A DNA stretch of 64,000 nt. Origin: Coriaria nepalensis (Eukaryota > Streptophyta > Magnoliopsida > Cucurbitales > Coriariaceae). Under the pieces are notes generated by a model. That model was not told where the DNA came from. It saw only the letters and a program-made list of their open reading frames with translations, and ran no database searches. Position 1 is the first letter of the stretch. Every line of letters begins with the position of its first letter. The DNA lies in assembly GCA_027186245.1 (NCBI GenBank), contig CP114496.1, positions 4,989,501 through 5,053,500 of the forward strand, given 5' to 3'. The translations under genes and the position numbers were made by a program. Positions 36,068 to 50,140 of this stretch are shown here, in pieces.

Positions 36068-39000
36068 CAAACACTAGTTTTGTGCATAACTTGCAAATGG
36101 TCAATGCAAGGAAACTGTGTCCATTACTTTAGCCTTAAAATCATTTGATTGAGTCATTTCAAGTCAATAACATATTTCAAAGCAAGTTGAACGAATTCTA
36201 TTTTCGCACTACAAACACAGGTTTTGCGCATAACTTGCACATGGCCAATGCAAGGAAAGTGTGCATTAGTTTAACCTTAAAATCATTTGAATGAGTCATT
36301 TCAAGTCAATAACATATTTCAAAGCAAGTTGAACGAATTCTTTTTTCGCACTACAAACACAGGCTTTGGGCATAACTTGCACATGGCCAATGCAAGGAAA
36401 GTGTGCATTAGTTTAACCTTAAAATCATTTGGATGAGTCATTTCAGGTCAATAACATATTTCAAAGCAAGTTGAACGAATTCTTTTTTCGCACTACAAAC
36501 ACAGGCTTTGGGCATAACTTGCACATGGCCAATGCAAGGAAAGTGTGCATTAGTTTAATCTTCAAATCATTTGAATGAGTCATTTCAGGTCAATAACATA
36601 TTTCAAAGCAAGTTGAACGAATTCTTTTTTCGCACTACAAACACAGGCTTTGGGCATAACTTGCAAATGATCAATGCAAGGAAAGTGTGCATTAGTTTAA
36701 CCTTAAAATCATTTGAATGAGTCATTTCAGGTCAATAACATATTTCAAAGCAAGTTGAACGAATTCTTTTTTCGCACTACAAACACAGGTTCTGGGCATA
36801 ACTTGCAAATGATCAATGCAAGGAAAGTGTGCATTAGTTTAACCTTAAAATCATTTGAATGAGTCATTACAGGTCAATAACATATTACAAAGCAAGTTGA
36901 ACGAATTCTATTTTCGCACTACAAACACAGGTTCTGGGCATAACTTGCAAATGATCAATGCAAGGAAAGTGAGGATTAGTTTAGCCTTAAAATCATTTGA
37001 TTGAGTCATTTCAGGTCAATAACATATTTCAAAGCAAGTTGAACGAATTCTATTTTTGCACTACAAACACAGGTTTTGGGCATAACTTGCAAATGATCAA
37101 TGCAAGGAAAGTGTGCATTAGTTTAGCCTTAAAATCATTTGAATGAGTCATTTCAACTCAATAACATATTACAAAGCAAGTTGAACGAATTCTATTTTCG
37201 CACTACAAACACAGGTTTTGGGCGTAACTTGCACATGGCTATTGCAAGGAAACTGTGCATTAGTTTAATCTTAAAATCATTTGAATGAGTCATTTCAAGT
37301 CAATAACATATTTCATAGCATATTCAACGAATTCTATTTTCGCACTACAAACACAAGTTTTGGGCATAACTTGCAAATGATCAATGCAAGGAAAGTGTGC
37401 ATTAGTTTAATCTTAAAATCATTTGAATGAGTCATTTCAAGTCAATAACATATTTCATAGCATATTCAACGAATTCTATTTTCGCACTACAAACACAAGT
37501 TTTGGGCATAACTTGCACACGGCCAATGCAAGGAAACTGTGCATTAGTTTAATCTTAAAATCATTTGAATGAGTCATTTCAAGTCAATAACATATTTCAA
37601 AGCAAGTTGAACGAATTCTATTTTCGCACTACAAACACAGGATTTGGGCATAACTTGCAAATGGTCAATGCAAGGAAAGTGTGCATTAGTTTAGCCTTAA
37701 AATCATTTGAATGAGTTATTTCAAGTCAATAACATATTGCAAAGCAAGTTGAACGAATTCTATTTTCGCACTACAATCACAGGTTTTGGGCATAACTTGC
37801 AAATGATCAATGCAAGGAAAGTGTGCATTAGTTTAACCTTAAAATCATTTGAATGAGTCATTTCAGGTCAATAACATATTTCATAGCATATTCAACGAAT
37901 TCTATTTTCGCACTACAAACACTAGTTTTGTGCATCACTTGCAAATGGTCAATGCAAGGAAACTGTGTCCATTACTTTAGCCTTAAAATCATTTGATTGA
38001 GTCATTTCAAGTCAATAACATATTTCAAAGCAAGTTGAACGAATTCTATTTTCGCACTACAAACACAGGTTTTGGGCATAACTTGCACATGGCCAATGCA
38101 AGGAAAGTGTGCATTAGTTTAACCTTAAAATCATTTGAATGAGTCATTTCAAGTCAATAACATATTTCAAATCAAGTTGAACGAATTCTATTTTCGCACT
38201 ACAAACACAGGTTTTGGGCATAACTTGCACATGGCCAATGCAAGGAAACTGTGCATTAGTTTAATCTTAAAATCATTTGAATGAGTCATTTCAAGTCAAT
38301 AACATATTTCAAAGCAAGTTGAACGAATTCTATTTTCGCACTACAAACACAGGTTTTGGGCATAACTTGCAAATGATCAATGCAAGGAAATTGTGCATTA
38401 GTTTAACCTTAAAATCATTTGAATGAGTCATTTCAGGTCAATAACATATTTCAAAGCAAGTTGAACGAATTCTTTTTTCGCACTACAAACACAGGTTCTG
38501 GGCATAACTTGCAAATGATCAATGCAAGGAAAGTGTGCATTAGTTTAACCTTAAAATCATTTGAATGAGTCATTTCAGGTCAATAACATATTACAAAGCA
38601 AGTTGAACGAATTCTATTTTCGCACTACAAACACAGGTTCTGGGCATAACTTGCAAATAATCAATGCAAGGAAAGTGTGGATTAGTTTAGCCTTAAAATC
38701 ATTTGAATGAGTCATTTCAACTCAATAACATATTACAAACCAAGTTGAACGAATTCTATTTTCGCACTACAAACACAGGTTTTGGGCATAACTTGCACAT
38801 GGCTATTGCAAGGAAACTGTGCATTAGTTTAATCTTAAAATCATTTGAATGAGTCATTTCAAGTCAATAACTATTTCAAAGCAAGTTGAACGAATTCTAT
38901 TTTCGCACTACAAACACAGGTTTTGGGCATAACTTGCACATGGCCAATGCAAGGAAAGTGTGCATTAGTTTAACCTTAAAATCATTTGGATGAGTCATTT

Positions 39001-39620
39001 CAGGTCAATAACATATTTCAAAGCAAGTTGAACGAATTCTTTTTTCGCACTACAAACACAGGCTTTGGGCATAACTTGCACATGGCCAATGCAAGGAAAG
39101 TGTGCATTAGTTTAACCTTAAAATCATTTGGATGAGTCATTTCAGGTCAATAACATATTTCAAAGCAAGTTGAACGAATTCTTTTTTCGCACTACAAACA
39201 CAGGCTTTGGGCATAACTTGCACATGGCCAATGCAAGGAAAGTGTGCATTAGTTTAATCTTAAAATCATTTGAATGAGTCATTTCAGGTCAATAACATAT
39301 TTCAAAGCAAGTTGAACGAATTCTATTTTCGCACTACAAACACAGGATTTGGGCATAACTTGCAAATGGTCAATGCAAGGAAAGTGTGCATTAGTTTAGC
39401 CTTAAAATCATTTGAATGAGTTATTTCAAGTCAATAACATATTGCAAAGCAAGTTGAACGAATTCTATTTTCGCACTACAATCACAGGTTTTGGGCATAA
39501 CTTGCAAATGATCAATGCAAGGAAAGTGTGCATTAGTTTAACCTTAAAATCATTTGAATGAGTCATTTCAGGTCAATAACATATTTCATAGCATATTCAA
39601 CGAATTCTATTTTCGCACTA
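36068..39620. repeat. 25-monomer HOR (3553 bp), copy 1
   Basis: Two half-units, each starting with a 144-bp CACTAG/GTGTCC monomer: half A at 36068-37915 (13 monomers, 1848 bp) and half B at 37916-39620 (12 monomers including one of 141 bp, 1705 bp). Markers in half A are TTTTGCGC (36225), TATTTTTGCAC (37051) and GGGCGTAAC (37221). Half B has AAATAATC (38655) and ACAAACCAAG (about 38738). All recur 3553 or 5403 bp away. Confidence 0.93.
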
Positions 39621-41470
39621 CAAACACTAGTTTTGTGCATAACTTGCAAATGGTCAATGCAAGGAAACTGTGTCCATTACTTTAGCCTTAAAATCATTTG
39701 ATTGAGTCATTTCAAGTCAATAACATATTTCAAAGCAAGTTGAACGAATTCTATTTTCGCACTACAAACACAGGTTTTGCGCATAACTTGCACATGGCCA
39801 ATGCAAGGAAAGTGTGCATTAGTTTAACCTTAAAATCATTTGAATGAGTCATTTCAAGTCAATAACATATTTCAAAGCAAGTTGAACGAATTCTTTTTTC
39901 GCACTACAAACACAGGCTTTGGGCATAACTTGCACATGGCCAATGCAAGGAAAGTGTGCATTAGTTTAACCTTAAAATCATTTGGATGAGTCATTTCAGG
40001 TCAATAACATATTTCAAAGCAAGTTGAACGAATTCTTTTTTCGCACTACAAACACAGGCTTTGGGCATAACTTGCACATGGCCAATGCAAGGAAAGTGTG
40101 CATTAGTTTAATCTTCAAATCATTTGAATGAGTCATTTCAGGTCAATAACATATTTCAAAGCAAGTTGAACGAATTCTTTTTTCGCACTACAAACACAGG
40201 CTTTGGGCATAACTTGCAAATGATCAATGCAAGGAAAGTGTGCATTAGTTTAACCTTAAAATCATTTGAATGAGTCATTTCAGGTCAATAACATATTTCA
40301 AAGCAAGTTGAACGAATTCTTTTTTCGCACTACAAACACAGGTTCTGGGCATAACTTGCAAATGATCAATGCAAGGAAAGTGTGCATTAGTTTAACCTTA
40401 AAATCATTTGAATGAGTCATTTCAGGTCAATAACATATTACAAAGCAAGTTGAACGAATTCTATTTTCGCACTACAAACACAGGTTCTGGGCATAACTTG
40501 CAAATGATCAATGCAAGGAAAGTGAGGATTAGTTTAGCCTTAAAATCATTTGATTGAGTCATTTCAGGTCAATAACATATTTCAAAGCAAGTTGAACGAA
40601 TTCTATTTTTGCACTACAAACACAGGTTTTGGGCATAACTTGCAAATGATCAATGCAAGGAAAGTGTGCATTAGTTTAGCCTTAAAATCATTTGAATGAG
40701 TCATTTCAACTCAATAACATATTACAAAGCAAGTTGAACGAATTCTATTTTCGCACTACAAACACAGGTTTTGGGCGTAACTTGCACATGGCTATTGCAA
40801 GGAAACTGTGCATTAGTTTAATCTTAAAATCATTTGAATGAGTCATTTCAAGTCAATAACATATTTCATAGCATATTCAACGAATTCTATTTTCGCACTA
40901 CAAACACTAGTTTTGGGCATAACTTGCAAATGGTCAATGCAAGGAAACTGTGTCCATTACTTTAGCCTTAAAATCATTTGAATGAGTCATTTCAAGTCAA
41001 TAACATATTTCAAATCAAGTTGAACGAATTCTATTTTCGCACTACAAACACAGGTTTTGGGCATAACTTGCACATGGCCAATGCAAGGAAACTGTGCATT
41101 AGTTTAATCTTAAAATCATTTGAATGAGTCATTTCAAGTCAATAACATATTTCAAAGCAAGTTGAACGAATTCTATTTTCGCACTACAAACACAGGATTT
41201 GGGCATAACTTGCAAATGGTCAATGCAAGGAAAGTGTGCATTAGTTTAGCCTTAAAATCATTTGAATGAGTTATTTCAAGTCAATAACATATTGCAAAGC
41301 AAGTTGAACGAATTCTATTTTCGCACTACAATCACAGGTTTTGGGCATAACTTGCAAATGATCAATGCAAGGAAAGTGTGCATTAGTTTAACCTTAAAAT
41401 CATTTGAATGAGTCATTTCAGGTCAATAACATATTTCATAGCATATTCAACGAATTCTATTTTCGCACTA
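39621..41470. repeat. 25-monomer HOR, rearranged half copy (13 monomers, 1850 bp)
   Basis: Carries half-A markers TTTTGCGC, TATTTTTGCAC and GGGCGTAAC at exactly 3553 bp from copy 1 as far as 40900. It then contains a mosaic 144-bp monomer (40901) and continues with AACTG, GGATTTGGG and CAATCACAGG monomers to the next 144-bp monomer. Half B is missing here, so half A is followed directly by another half A. Confidence 0.88.
40901..41044. repeat. Mosaic 144-bp monomer
   Basis: The front has CACTAG but TTTTGGGC instead of the TTTTGTGC usual for this class. The middle has the class-typical AAATGGTC and GTGTCC. The rear has GAATGAG and AAATCAAGTTG, which belong to the monomer that normally follows a 144-bp monomer (as at 38060). 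At least one in-register switch is needed to explain it, and it sits exactly where the 25-mer HOR loses half B. Confidence 0.85.
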
Positions 41471-44400
41471 CAAACACTAGTTTTGTGCATAACTTGCAAA
41501 TGGTCAATGCAAGGAAACTGTGTCCATTACTTTAGCCTTAAAATCATTTGATTGAGTCATTTCAAGTCAATAACATATTTCAAAGCAAGTTGAACGAATT
41601 CTATTTTCGCACTACAAACACAGGTTTTGCGCATAACTTGCACATGGCCAATGCAAGGAAAGTGTGCATTAGTTTAACCTTAAAATCATTTGAATGAGTC
41701 ATTTCAAGTCAATAACATATTTCAAAGCAAGTTGAACGAATTCTTTTTTCGCACTACAAACACAGGCTTTGGGCATAACTTGCACATGGCCAATGCAAGG
41801 AAAGTGTGCATTAGTTTAACCTTAAAATCATTTGGATGAGTCATTTCAGGTCAATAACATATTTCAAAGCAAGTTGAACGAATTCTTTTTTCGCACTACA
41901 AACACAGGCTTTGGGCATAACTTGCACATGGCCAATGCAAGGAAAGTGTGCATTAGTTTAATCTTCAAATCATTTGAATGAGTCATTTCAGGTCAATAAC
42001 ATATTTCAAAGCAAGTTGAACGAATTCTTTTTTCGCACTACAAACACAGGCTTTGGGCATAACTTGCAAATGATCAATGCAAGGAAAGTGTGCATTAGTT
42101 TAACCTTAAAATCATTTGAATGAGTCATTTCAGGTCAATAACATATTTCAAAGCAAGTTGAACGAATTCTTTTTTCGCACTACAAACACAGGTTCTGGGC
42201 ATAACTTGCAAATGATCAATGCAAGGAAAGTGTGCATTAGTTTAACCTTAAAATCATTTGAATGAGTCATTTCAGGTCAATAACATATTACAAAGCAAGT
42301 TGAACGAATTCTATTTTCGCACTACAAACACAGGTTCTGGGCATAACTTGCAAATGATCAATGCAAGGAAAGTGAGGATTAGTTTAGCCTTAAAATCATT
42401 TGATTGAGTCATTTCAGGTCAATAACATATTTCAAAGCAAGTTGAACGAATTCTATTTTTGCACTACAAACACAGGTTTTGGGCATAACTTGCAAATGAT
42501 CAATGCAAGGAAAGTGTGCATTAGTTTAGCCTTAAAATCATTTGAATGAGTCATTTCAACTCAATAACATATTACAAAGCAAGTTGAACGAATTCTATTT
42601 TCGCACTACAAACACAGGTTTTGGGCGTAACTTGCACATGGCTATTGCAAGGAAACTGTGCATTAGTTTAATCTTAAAATCATTTGAATCAGTCATTTCA
42701 AGTCAATAACATATTTCATAGCATATTCAACGAATTCTATTTTCGCACTACAAACACAAGTTTTGGGCATAACTTGCAAATGATCAATGCAAGGAAAGTG
42801 TGCATTAGTTTAATCTTAAAATCATTTGAATGAGTCATTTCAAGTCAATAACATATTTCATAGCATATTCAACGAATTCTATTTTCGCACTACAAACACA
42901 AGTTTTGGGCATAACTTGCACACGGCCAATGCAAGGAAACTGTGCATTAGTTTAATCTTAAAATCATTTGAATGAGTCATTTCAAGTCAATAACATATTT
43001 CAAAGCAAGTTGAACGAATTCTATTTTCGCACTACAAACACAGGATTTGGGCATAACTTGCAAATGGTCAATGCAAGGAAAGTGTGCATTAGTTTAGCCT
43101 TAAAATCATTTGAATGAGTTATTTCAAGTCAATAACATATTGCAAAGCAAGTTGAACGAATTCTATTTTCGCACTACAATCACAGGTTTTGGGCATAACT
43201 TGCAAATGATCAATGCAAGGAAAGTGTGCATTAGTTTAACCTTAAAATCATTTGAATGAGTCATTTCAGGTCAATAACATATTTCATAGCATATTCAACG
43301 AATTCTATTTTCGCACTACAAACACTAGTTTTGTGCATAACTTGCAAATGGTCAATGCAAGGAAACTGTGTCCATTACTTTAGCCTTAAAATCATTTGAT
43401 TGAGTCATTTCAAGTCAATAACATATTTCAAAGCAAGTTGAACGAATTCTATTTTCGCACTACAAACACAGGTTTTGGGCATAACTTGCACATGGCCAAT
43501 GCAAGGAAAGTGTGCATTAGTTTAACCTTAAAATCATTTGAATGAGTCATTTCAAGTCAATAACATATTTCAAATCAAGTTGAACGAATTCTATTTTCGC
43601 ACTACAAACACAGGTTTTGGGCATAACTTGCACATGGCCAATGCAAGGAAACTGTGCATTAGTTTAATCTTAAAATCATTTGAATGAGTCATTTCAAGTC
43701 AATAACATATTTCAAAGCAAGTTGAACGAATTCTATTTTCGCACTACAAACACAGGTTTTGGGCATAACTTGCAAATGATCAATGCAAGGAAATTGTGCA
43801 TTAGTTTAACCTTAAAATCATTTGAATGAGTCATTTCAGGTCAATAACATATTTCAAAGCAAGTTGAACGAATTCTTTTTTCGCACTACAAACACAGGTT
43901 CTGGGCATAACTTGCAAATGATCAATGCAAGGAAAGTGTGCATTAGTTTAACCTTAAAATCATTTGAATGAGTCATTTCAGGTCAATAACATATTACAAA
44001 GCAAGTTGAACGAATTCTATTTTCGCACTACAAACACAGGTTCTGGGCATAACTTGCAAATAATCAATGCAAGGAAAGTGTGGATTAGTTTAGCCTTAAA
44101 ATCATTTGAATGAGTCATTTCAACTCAATAACATATTACAAACCAAGTTGAACGAATTCTATTTTCGCACTACAAACACAGGTTTTGGGCATAACTTGCA
44201 CATGGCTATTGCAAGGAAACTGTGCATTAGTTTAATCTTAAAATCATTTGAATGAGTCATTTCAAGTCAATAACTATTTCAAAGCAAGTTGAACGAATTC
44301 TATTTTCGCACTACAAACACAGGTTTTGGGCATAACTTGCACATGGCCAATGCAAGGAAAGTGTGCATTAGTTTAACCTTAAAATCATTTGGATGAGTCA

Positions 44401-45023
44401 TTTCAGGTCAATAACATATTTCAAAGCAAGTTGAACGAATTCTTTTTTCGCACTACAAACACAGGCTTTGGGCATAACTTGCACATGGCCAATGCAAGGA
44501 AAGTGTGCATTAGTTTAACCTTAAAATCATTTGGATGAGTCATTTCAGGTCAATAACATATTTCAAAGCAAGTTGAACGAATTCTTTTTTCGCACTACAA
44601 ACACAGGCTTTGGGCATAACTTGCACATGGCCAATGCAAGGAAAGTGTGCATTAGTTTAATCTTAAAATCATTTGAATGAGTCATTTCAGGTCAATAACA
44701 TATTTCAAAGCAAGTTGAACGAATTCTATTTTCGCACTACAAACACAGGATTTGGGCATAACTTGCAAATGGTCAATGCAAGGAAAGTGTGCATTAGTTT
44801 AGCCTTAAAATCATTTGAATGAGTTATTTCAAGTCAATAACATATTGCAAAGCAAGTTGAACGAATTCTATTTTCGCACTACAATCACAGGTTTTGGGCA
44901 TAACTTGCAAATGATCAATGCAAGGAAAGTGTGCATTAGTTTAACCTTAAAATCATTTGAATGAGTCATTTCAGGTCAATAACATATTTCATAGCATATT
45001 CAACGAATTCTATTTTCGCACTA
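41471..45023. repeat. 25-monomer HOR (3553 bp), copy 3
   Basis: Full A plus B copy, the same length as 36068-39620. GTGTCC markers at 41520, 43368 and 45073 give spacings of 1848 and 1705 bp, identical to copy 1. The shared CACACGGCC variant (about 37512 and 42922) and AAATAATC (38655 and 44058) support direct duplication. A private change is GAATCAGTC near 42688. Confidence 0.93.
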
Positions 45024-48000
45024 CAAACACTAGTTTTGTGCATAACTTGCAAATGGTCAATGCAAGGAAACTGTGTCCATTACTTTAGCCTTAAAATCAT
45101 TTGATTGAGTCATTTCAAGTCAATAACATATTTCAAAGCAAGTTGAACGAATTCTATTTTCGCACTACAAACACAGGTTTTGCGCATAACTTGCACATGG
45201 CCAATGCAAGGAAAGTGTGCATTAGTTTAACCTTAAAATCATTTGAATGAGTCATTTCAAGTCAATAACATATTTCAAAGCAAGTTGAACGAATTCTTTT
45301 TTCGCACTACAAACACAGGCTTTGGGCATAACTTGCACATGGCCAATGCAAGGAAAGTGTGCATTAGTTTAACCTTAAAATCATTTGGATGAGTCATTTC
45401 AGGTCAATAACATATTTCAAAGCAAGTTGAACGAATTCTTTTTTCGCACTACAAACACAGGCTTTGGGCATAACTTGCACATGGCCAATGCAAGGAAAGT
45501 GTGCATTAGTTTAATCTTCAAATCATTTGAATGAGTCATTTCAGGTCAATAACATATTTCAAAGCAAGTTGAACGAATTCTTTTTTCGCACTACAAACAC
45601 AGGCTTTGGGCATAACTTGCAAATGATCAATGCAAGGAAAGTGTGCATTAGTTTAACCTTAAAATCATTTGAATGAGTCATTTCAGGTCAATAACATATT
45701 TCAAAGCAAGTTGAACGAATTCTTTTTTCGCACTACAAACACAGGTTCTGGGCATAACTTGCAAATGATCAATGCAAGGAAAGTGTGCATTAGTTTAACC
45801 TTAAAATCATTTGAATGAGTCATTTCAGGTCAATAACATATTACAAAGCAAGTTGAACGAATTCTATTTTCGCACTACAAACACAGGTTCTGGGCATAAC
45901 TTGCAAATGATCAATGCAAGGAAAGTGAGGATTAGTTTAGCCTTAAAATCATTTGATTGAGTCATTTCAGGTCAATAACATATTTCAAAGCAAGTTGAAC
46001 GAATTCTATTTTCGCACTACAAACACAGGTTTTGGGCATAACTTGCAAATGATCAATGCAAGGAAAGTGTGCATTAGTTTAGCCTTAAAATCATTTGAAT
46101 GAGTCATTTCAACTCAATAACATATTACAAAGCAAGTTGAACGAATTCTATTTTCGCACTACAAACACAGGTTTTGGGCGTAACTTGCACATGGCTATTG
46201 CAAGGAAACTGTGCATTAGTTTAATCTTAAAATCATTTGAATGAGTCATTTCAAGTCAATAACATATTTCATAGCATATTCAACGAATTCTATTTTCGCA
46301 CTACAAACACAAGTTTTGGGCATAACTTGCAAATGATCAATGCAAGGAAAGTGTGCATTAGTTTAATCTTAAAATCATTTGAATGAGTCATTTCAAGTCA
46401 ATAACATATTTCATAGCATATTCAACGAATTCTATTTTCGCACTACAAACACAAGTTTTGGGCATAACTTGCACATGGCCAATGCAAGGAAACTGTGCAT
46501 TAGTTTAATCTTAAAATCATTTGAATGAGTCATTTCAAGTCAATAACATATTTCAAAGCAAGTTGAACGAATTCTATTTTCGCACTACAAACACAGGATT
46601 TGGGCATAACTTGCAAATGGTCAATGCAAGGAAAGTGTGCATTAGTTTAGCCTTAAAATCATTTGAATGAGTTATTTCAAGTCAATAACATATTGCAAAG
46701 CAAGTTGAACGAATTCTATTTTCGCACTACAATCACAGGTTTTGGGCATAACTTGCAAATGATCAATGCAAGGAAAGTGTGCATTAGTTTAACCTTAAAA
46801 TCATTTGAATGAGTCATTTCAGGTCAATAACATATTTCATAGCATATTCAACGAATTCTATTTTCGCACTACAAACACTAGTTTTGTGCATAACTTGCAA
46901 ATGGTCAATGCAAGGAAACTGTGTCCATTACTTTAGCCTTAAAATCATTTGATTGAGTCATTTCAAGTCAATAACATATTTCAAAGCAAGTTGAACGAAT
47001 TCTATTTTCGCACTACAAACACAGGTTTTGGGCATAACTTGCACATGGCCAATGCAAGGAAAGTGTGCATTAGTTTAACCTTAAAATCATTTGAATGAGT
47101 CATTTCAAGTCAATAACATATTTCAAATCAAGTTGAACGAATTCTATTTTCGCACTACAAACACAGGTTTTGGGCATAACTTGCACATGGCCAATGCAAG
47201 GAAACTGTGCATTAGTTTAATCTTAAAATCATTTGAATGAGTCATTTCAAGTCAATAACATATTTCAAAGCAAGTTGAACGAATTCTATTTTCGCACTAC
47301 AAACACAGGTTTTGGGCATAACTTGCAAATGATCAATGCAAGGAAATTGTGCATTAGTTTAACCTTAAAATCATTTGAATGAGTCATTTCAGGTCAATAA
47401 CATATTTCAAAGCAAGTTGAACGAATTCTTTTTTCGCACTACAAACACAGGTTCTGGGCATAACTTGCAAATGATCAATGCAAGGAAAGTGTGCATTAGT
47501 TTAACCTTAAAATCATTTGAATGAGTCATTTCAGGTCAATAACATATTACAAAGCAAGTTGAACGAATTCTATTTTCGCACTACAAACACAGGTTCTGGG
47601 CATAACTTGCAAATAATCAATGCAAGGAAAGTGTGGATTAGTTTAGCCTTAAAATCATTTGAATGAGTCATTTCAACTCAATAACATATTACAAACCAAG
47701 TTGAACGAATTCTATTTTCGCACTACAAACACAGGTTTTGGGCATAACTTGCACATGGCTATTGCAAGGAAACTGTGCATTAGTTTAATCTTAAAATCAT
47801 TTGAATGAGTCATTTCAAGTCAATAACTATTTCAAAGCAAGTTGAACGAATTCTATTTTCGCACTACAAACACAGGTTTTGGGCGTAACTTGCACATGGC
47901 TATTGCAAGGAAACTGTGCATTAGTTTAATCTTAAAATCATTTGAATGAGTCATTTCAAGTCAATAACATATTTCATAGCATATTCAACGAATTCTATTT

Positions 48001-48150
48001 TCGCACTACAAACACAAGTTTTGGGCATAACTTGCAAATGATCAATGCAAGGAAAGTGTGCATTAGTTTAATCTTAAAATCATTTGAATGAGTCATTTCA
48101 AGTCAATAACATATTTCATAGCATATTCAACGAATTCTATTTTCGCACTA
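45024..48150. repeat. 25-monomer HOR, copy 4, internally deleted (22 monomers)
   Basis: Half A is complete (45024-46871) but has lost the TATTTTTGCAC and CACACGGCC variants. Half B proceeds to its 141-bp monomer at 47726 and then jumps to half-A-type monomers (GGGCGTAAC at 47867, CACAAG/AAATGATC at 48009). The next 144-bp monomer follows after only nine monomers. Confidence 0.9.
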
Positions 48151-50140
48151 CAAACACTAGTTTTGTGCATAACTTGCAAATGGTCAATGCAAGGAAACTG
48201 TGTCCATTACTTTAGCCTTAAAATCATTTGATTGAGTCATTTCAAGTCAATAACATATTTCAAAGCAAGTTGAACGAATTCTATTTTCGCACTACAAACA
48301 CAGGTTTTGGGCATAACTTGCAAATGATCAATGCAAGGAAATTGTGCATTAGTTTAACCTTAAAATCATTTGAATGAGTCATTTCAGGTCAATAACATAT
48401 TTCAAAGCAAGTTGAACGAATTCTTTTTTCGCACTACAAACACAGGTTCTGGGCATAACTTGCAAATGATCAATGCAAGGAAAGTGTGCATTAGTTTAAC
48501 CTTAAAATCATTTGGATGAGTCATTTCAGGTCAATAACATATTTCAAAGCAAGTTGAACGAATTCTTTTTTCGCACTACAAACACAGGCTTTGGGCATAA
48601 CTTGCACATGGCCAATGCAAGGAAAGTGTGCATTAGTTTAACCTTAAAATCATTTGGATGAGTCATTTCAGGTCAATAACATATTTCAAAGCAAGTTGAA
48701 CGAATTCTTTTTTCGCACTACAAACACAGGCTTTGGGCATAACTTGCACATGGCCAATGCAAGGAAAGTGTGCATTAGTTTAATCTTAAAATCATTTGAA
48801 TGAGTCATTTCAGGTCAATAACATATTTCAAAGCAAGTTGAACGAATTCTTTTTTCGCACTACAAACACAGGCTTTGGGCATAACTTGCAAATGATCAAT
48901 GCAAGGAAAGTGTGCATTAGTTTAACCTTAAAATCATTTGAATGAGTCATTTCAGGTCAATAACATATTTCAAAGCAAGTTGAACGAATTCTTTTTTCGC
49001 ACTACAAACACAGGTTCTGGGCATAACTTGCAAATGATCAATGCAAGGAAAGTGTGCATTAGTTTAACCTTAAAATCATTTGAATGAGTCATTTCAGGTC
49101 AATAACATATTACAAAGCAAGTTGAACGAATTCTATTTTCGCACTACAAACACAGGTTCTGGGCATAACTTGCAAATGATCAATGCAAGGAAAGTGAGGA
49201 TTAGTTTAGCCTTAAAATCATTTGATTGAGTCATTTCAGGTCAATAACATATTTCAAAGCAAGTTGAACGAATTCTATTTTCGCACTACAAACACAGGTT
49301 TTGGGCATAACTTGCAAATGATCAATGCAAGGAAAGTGTGCATTAGTTTAGCCTTAAAATCATTTGAATGAGTCATTTCAACTCAATAACATATTACAAA
49401 GCAAGTTGAACGAATTCTATTTTCGCACTACAAACACAGGTTTTGGGCGTAACTTGCGCATGGCTATTGCAAGGAAACTGTGCATTAGTTTAATCTTAAA
49501 ATCATTTGAATGAGTCATTTCAAGTCAATAACATATTTCATAGCATATTCAACGAATTCTATTTTCGCACTACAAACACAAGTTTTGGGCATAACTTGCA
49601 AATGATCAATGCAAGGAAAGTGTGCATTAGTTTAATCTTAAAATCATTTGAATGAGTCATTTCAAGTCAATAACATATTTCATAGCATATTCAACGAATT
49701 CTATTTTCGCACTACAAACACAAGTTTTGGGCATAACTTGCACATGGCCAATGCAAGGAAACTGTGCATTAGTTTAATCTTAAAATCATTTGAATGAGTC
49801 ATTTCAAGTCAATAACATATTTCAAAGCAAGTTGAACGAATTCTATTTTCGCACTACAAACACAGGATTTGGGCATAACTTGCAAATGGTCAATGCAAGG
49901 AAAGTGTGCATTAGTTTAGCCTTAAAATCATTTGAATGAGTTATTTCAAGTCAATAACATATTGCAAAGCAAGTTGAACGAATTCTATTTTCGCACTACA
50001 ATCACAGGTTTTGGGCATAACTTGCAAATGATCAATGCAAGGAAAGTGTGCATTAGTTTAACCTTAAAATCATTTGAATGAGTCATTTCAGGTCAATAAC
50101 ATATTTCATAGCATATTCAACGAATTCTATTTTCGCACTA
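48151..50140. repeat. 14-monomer HOR (1990 bp), copy 1
   Basis: Fourteen monomers from one 144-bp CACTAG monomer to the next. The order is a recombined half A: after the 144-bp monomer comes the AAATTGTG monomer typical of half B, then GGATGAG/GGCTTTGGG monomers, GTGAGG, AACTC, GGGCGTAAC, two CACAAG monomers, GGATTTGGG and CAATCACAGG. The only difference from copy 2 that I noticed is TTGCGCATGG near 49454, versus TTGCACATGG. Confidence 0.93.
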
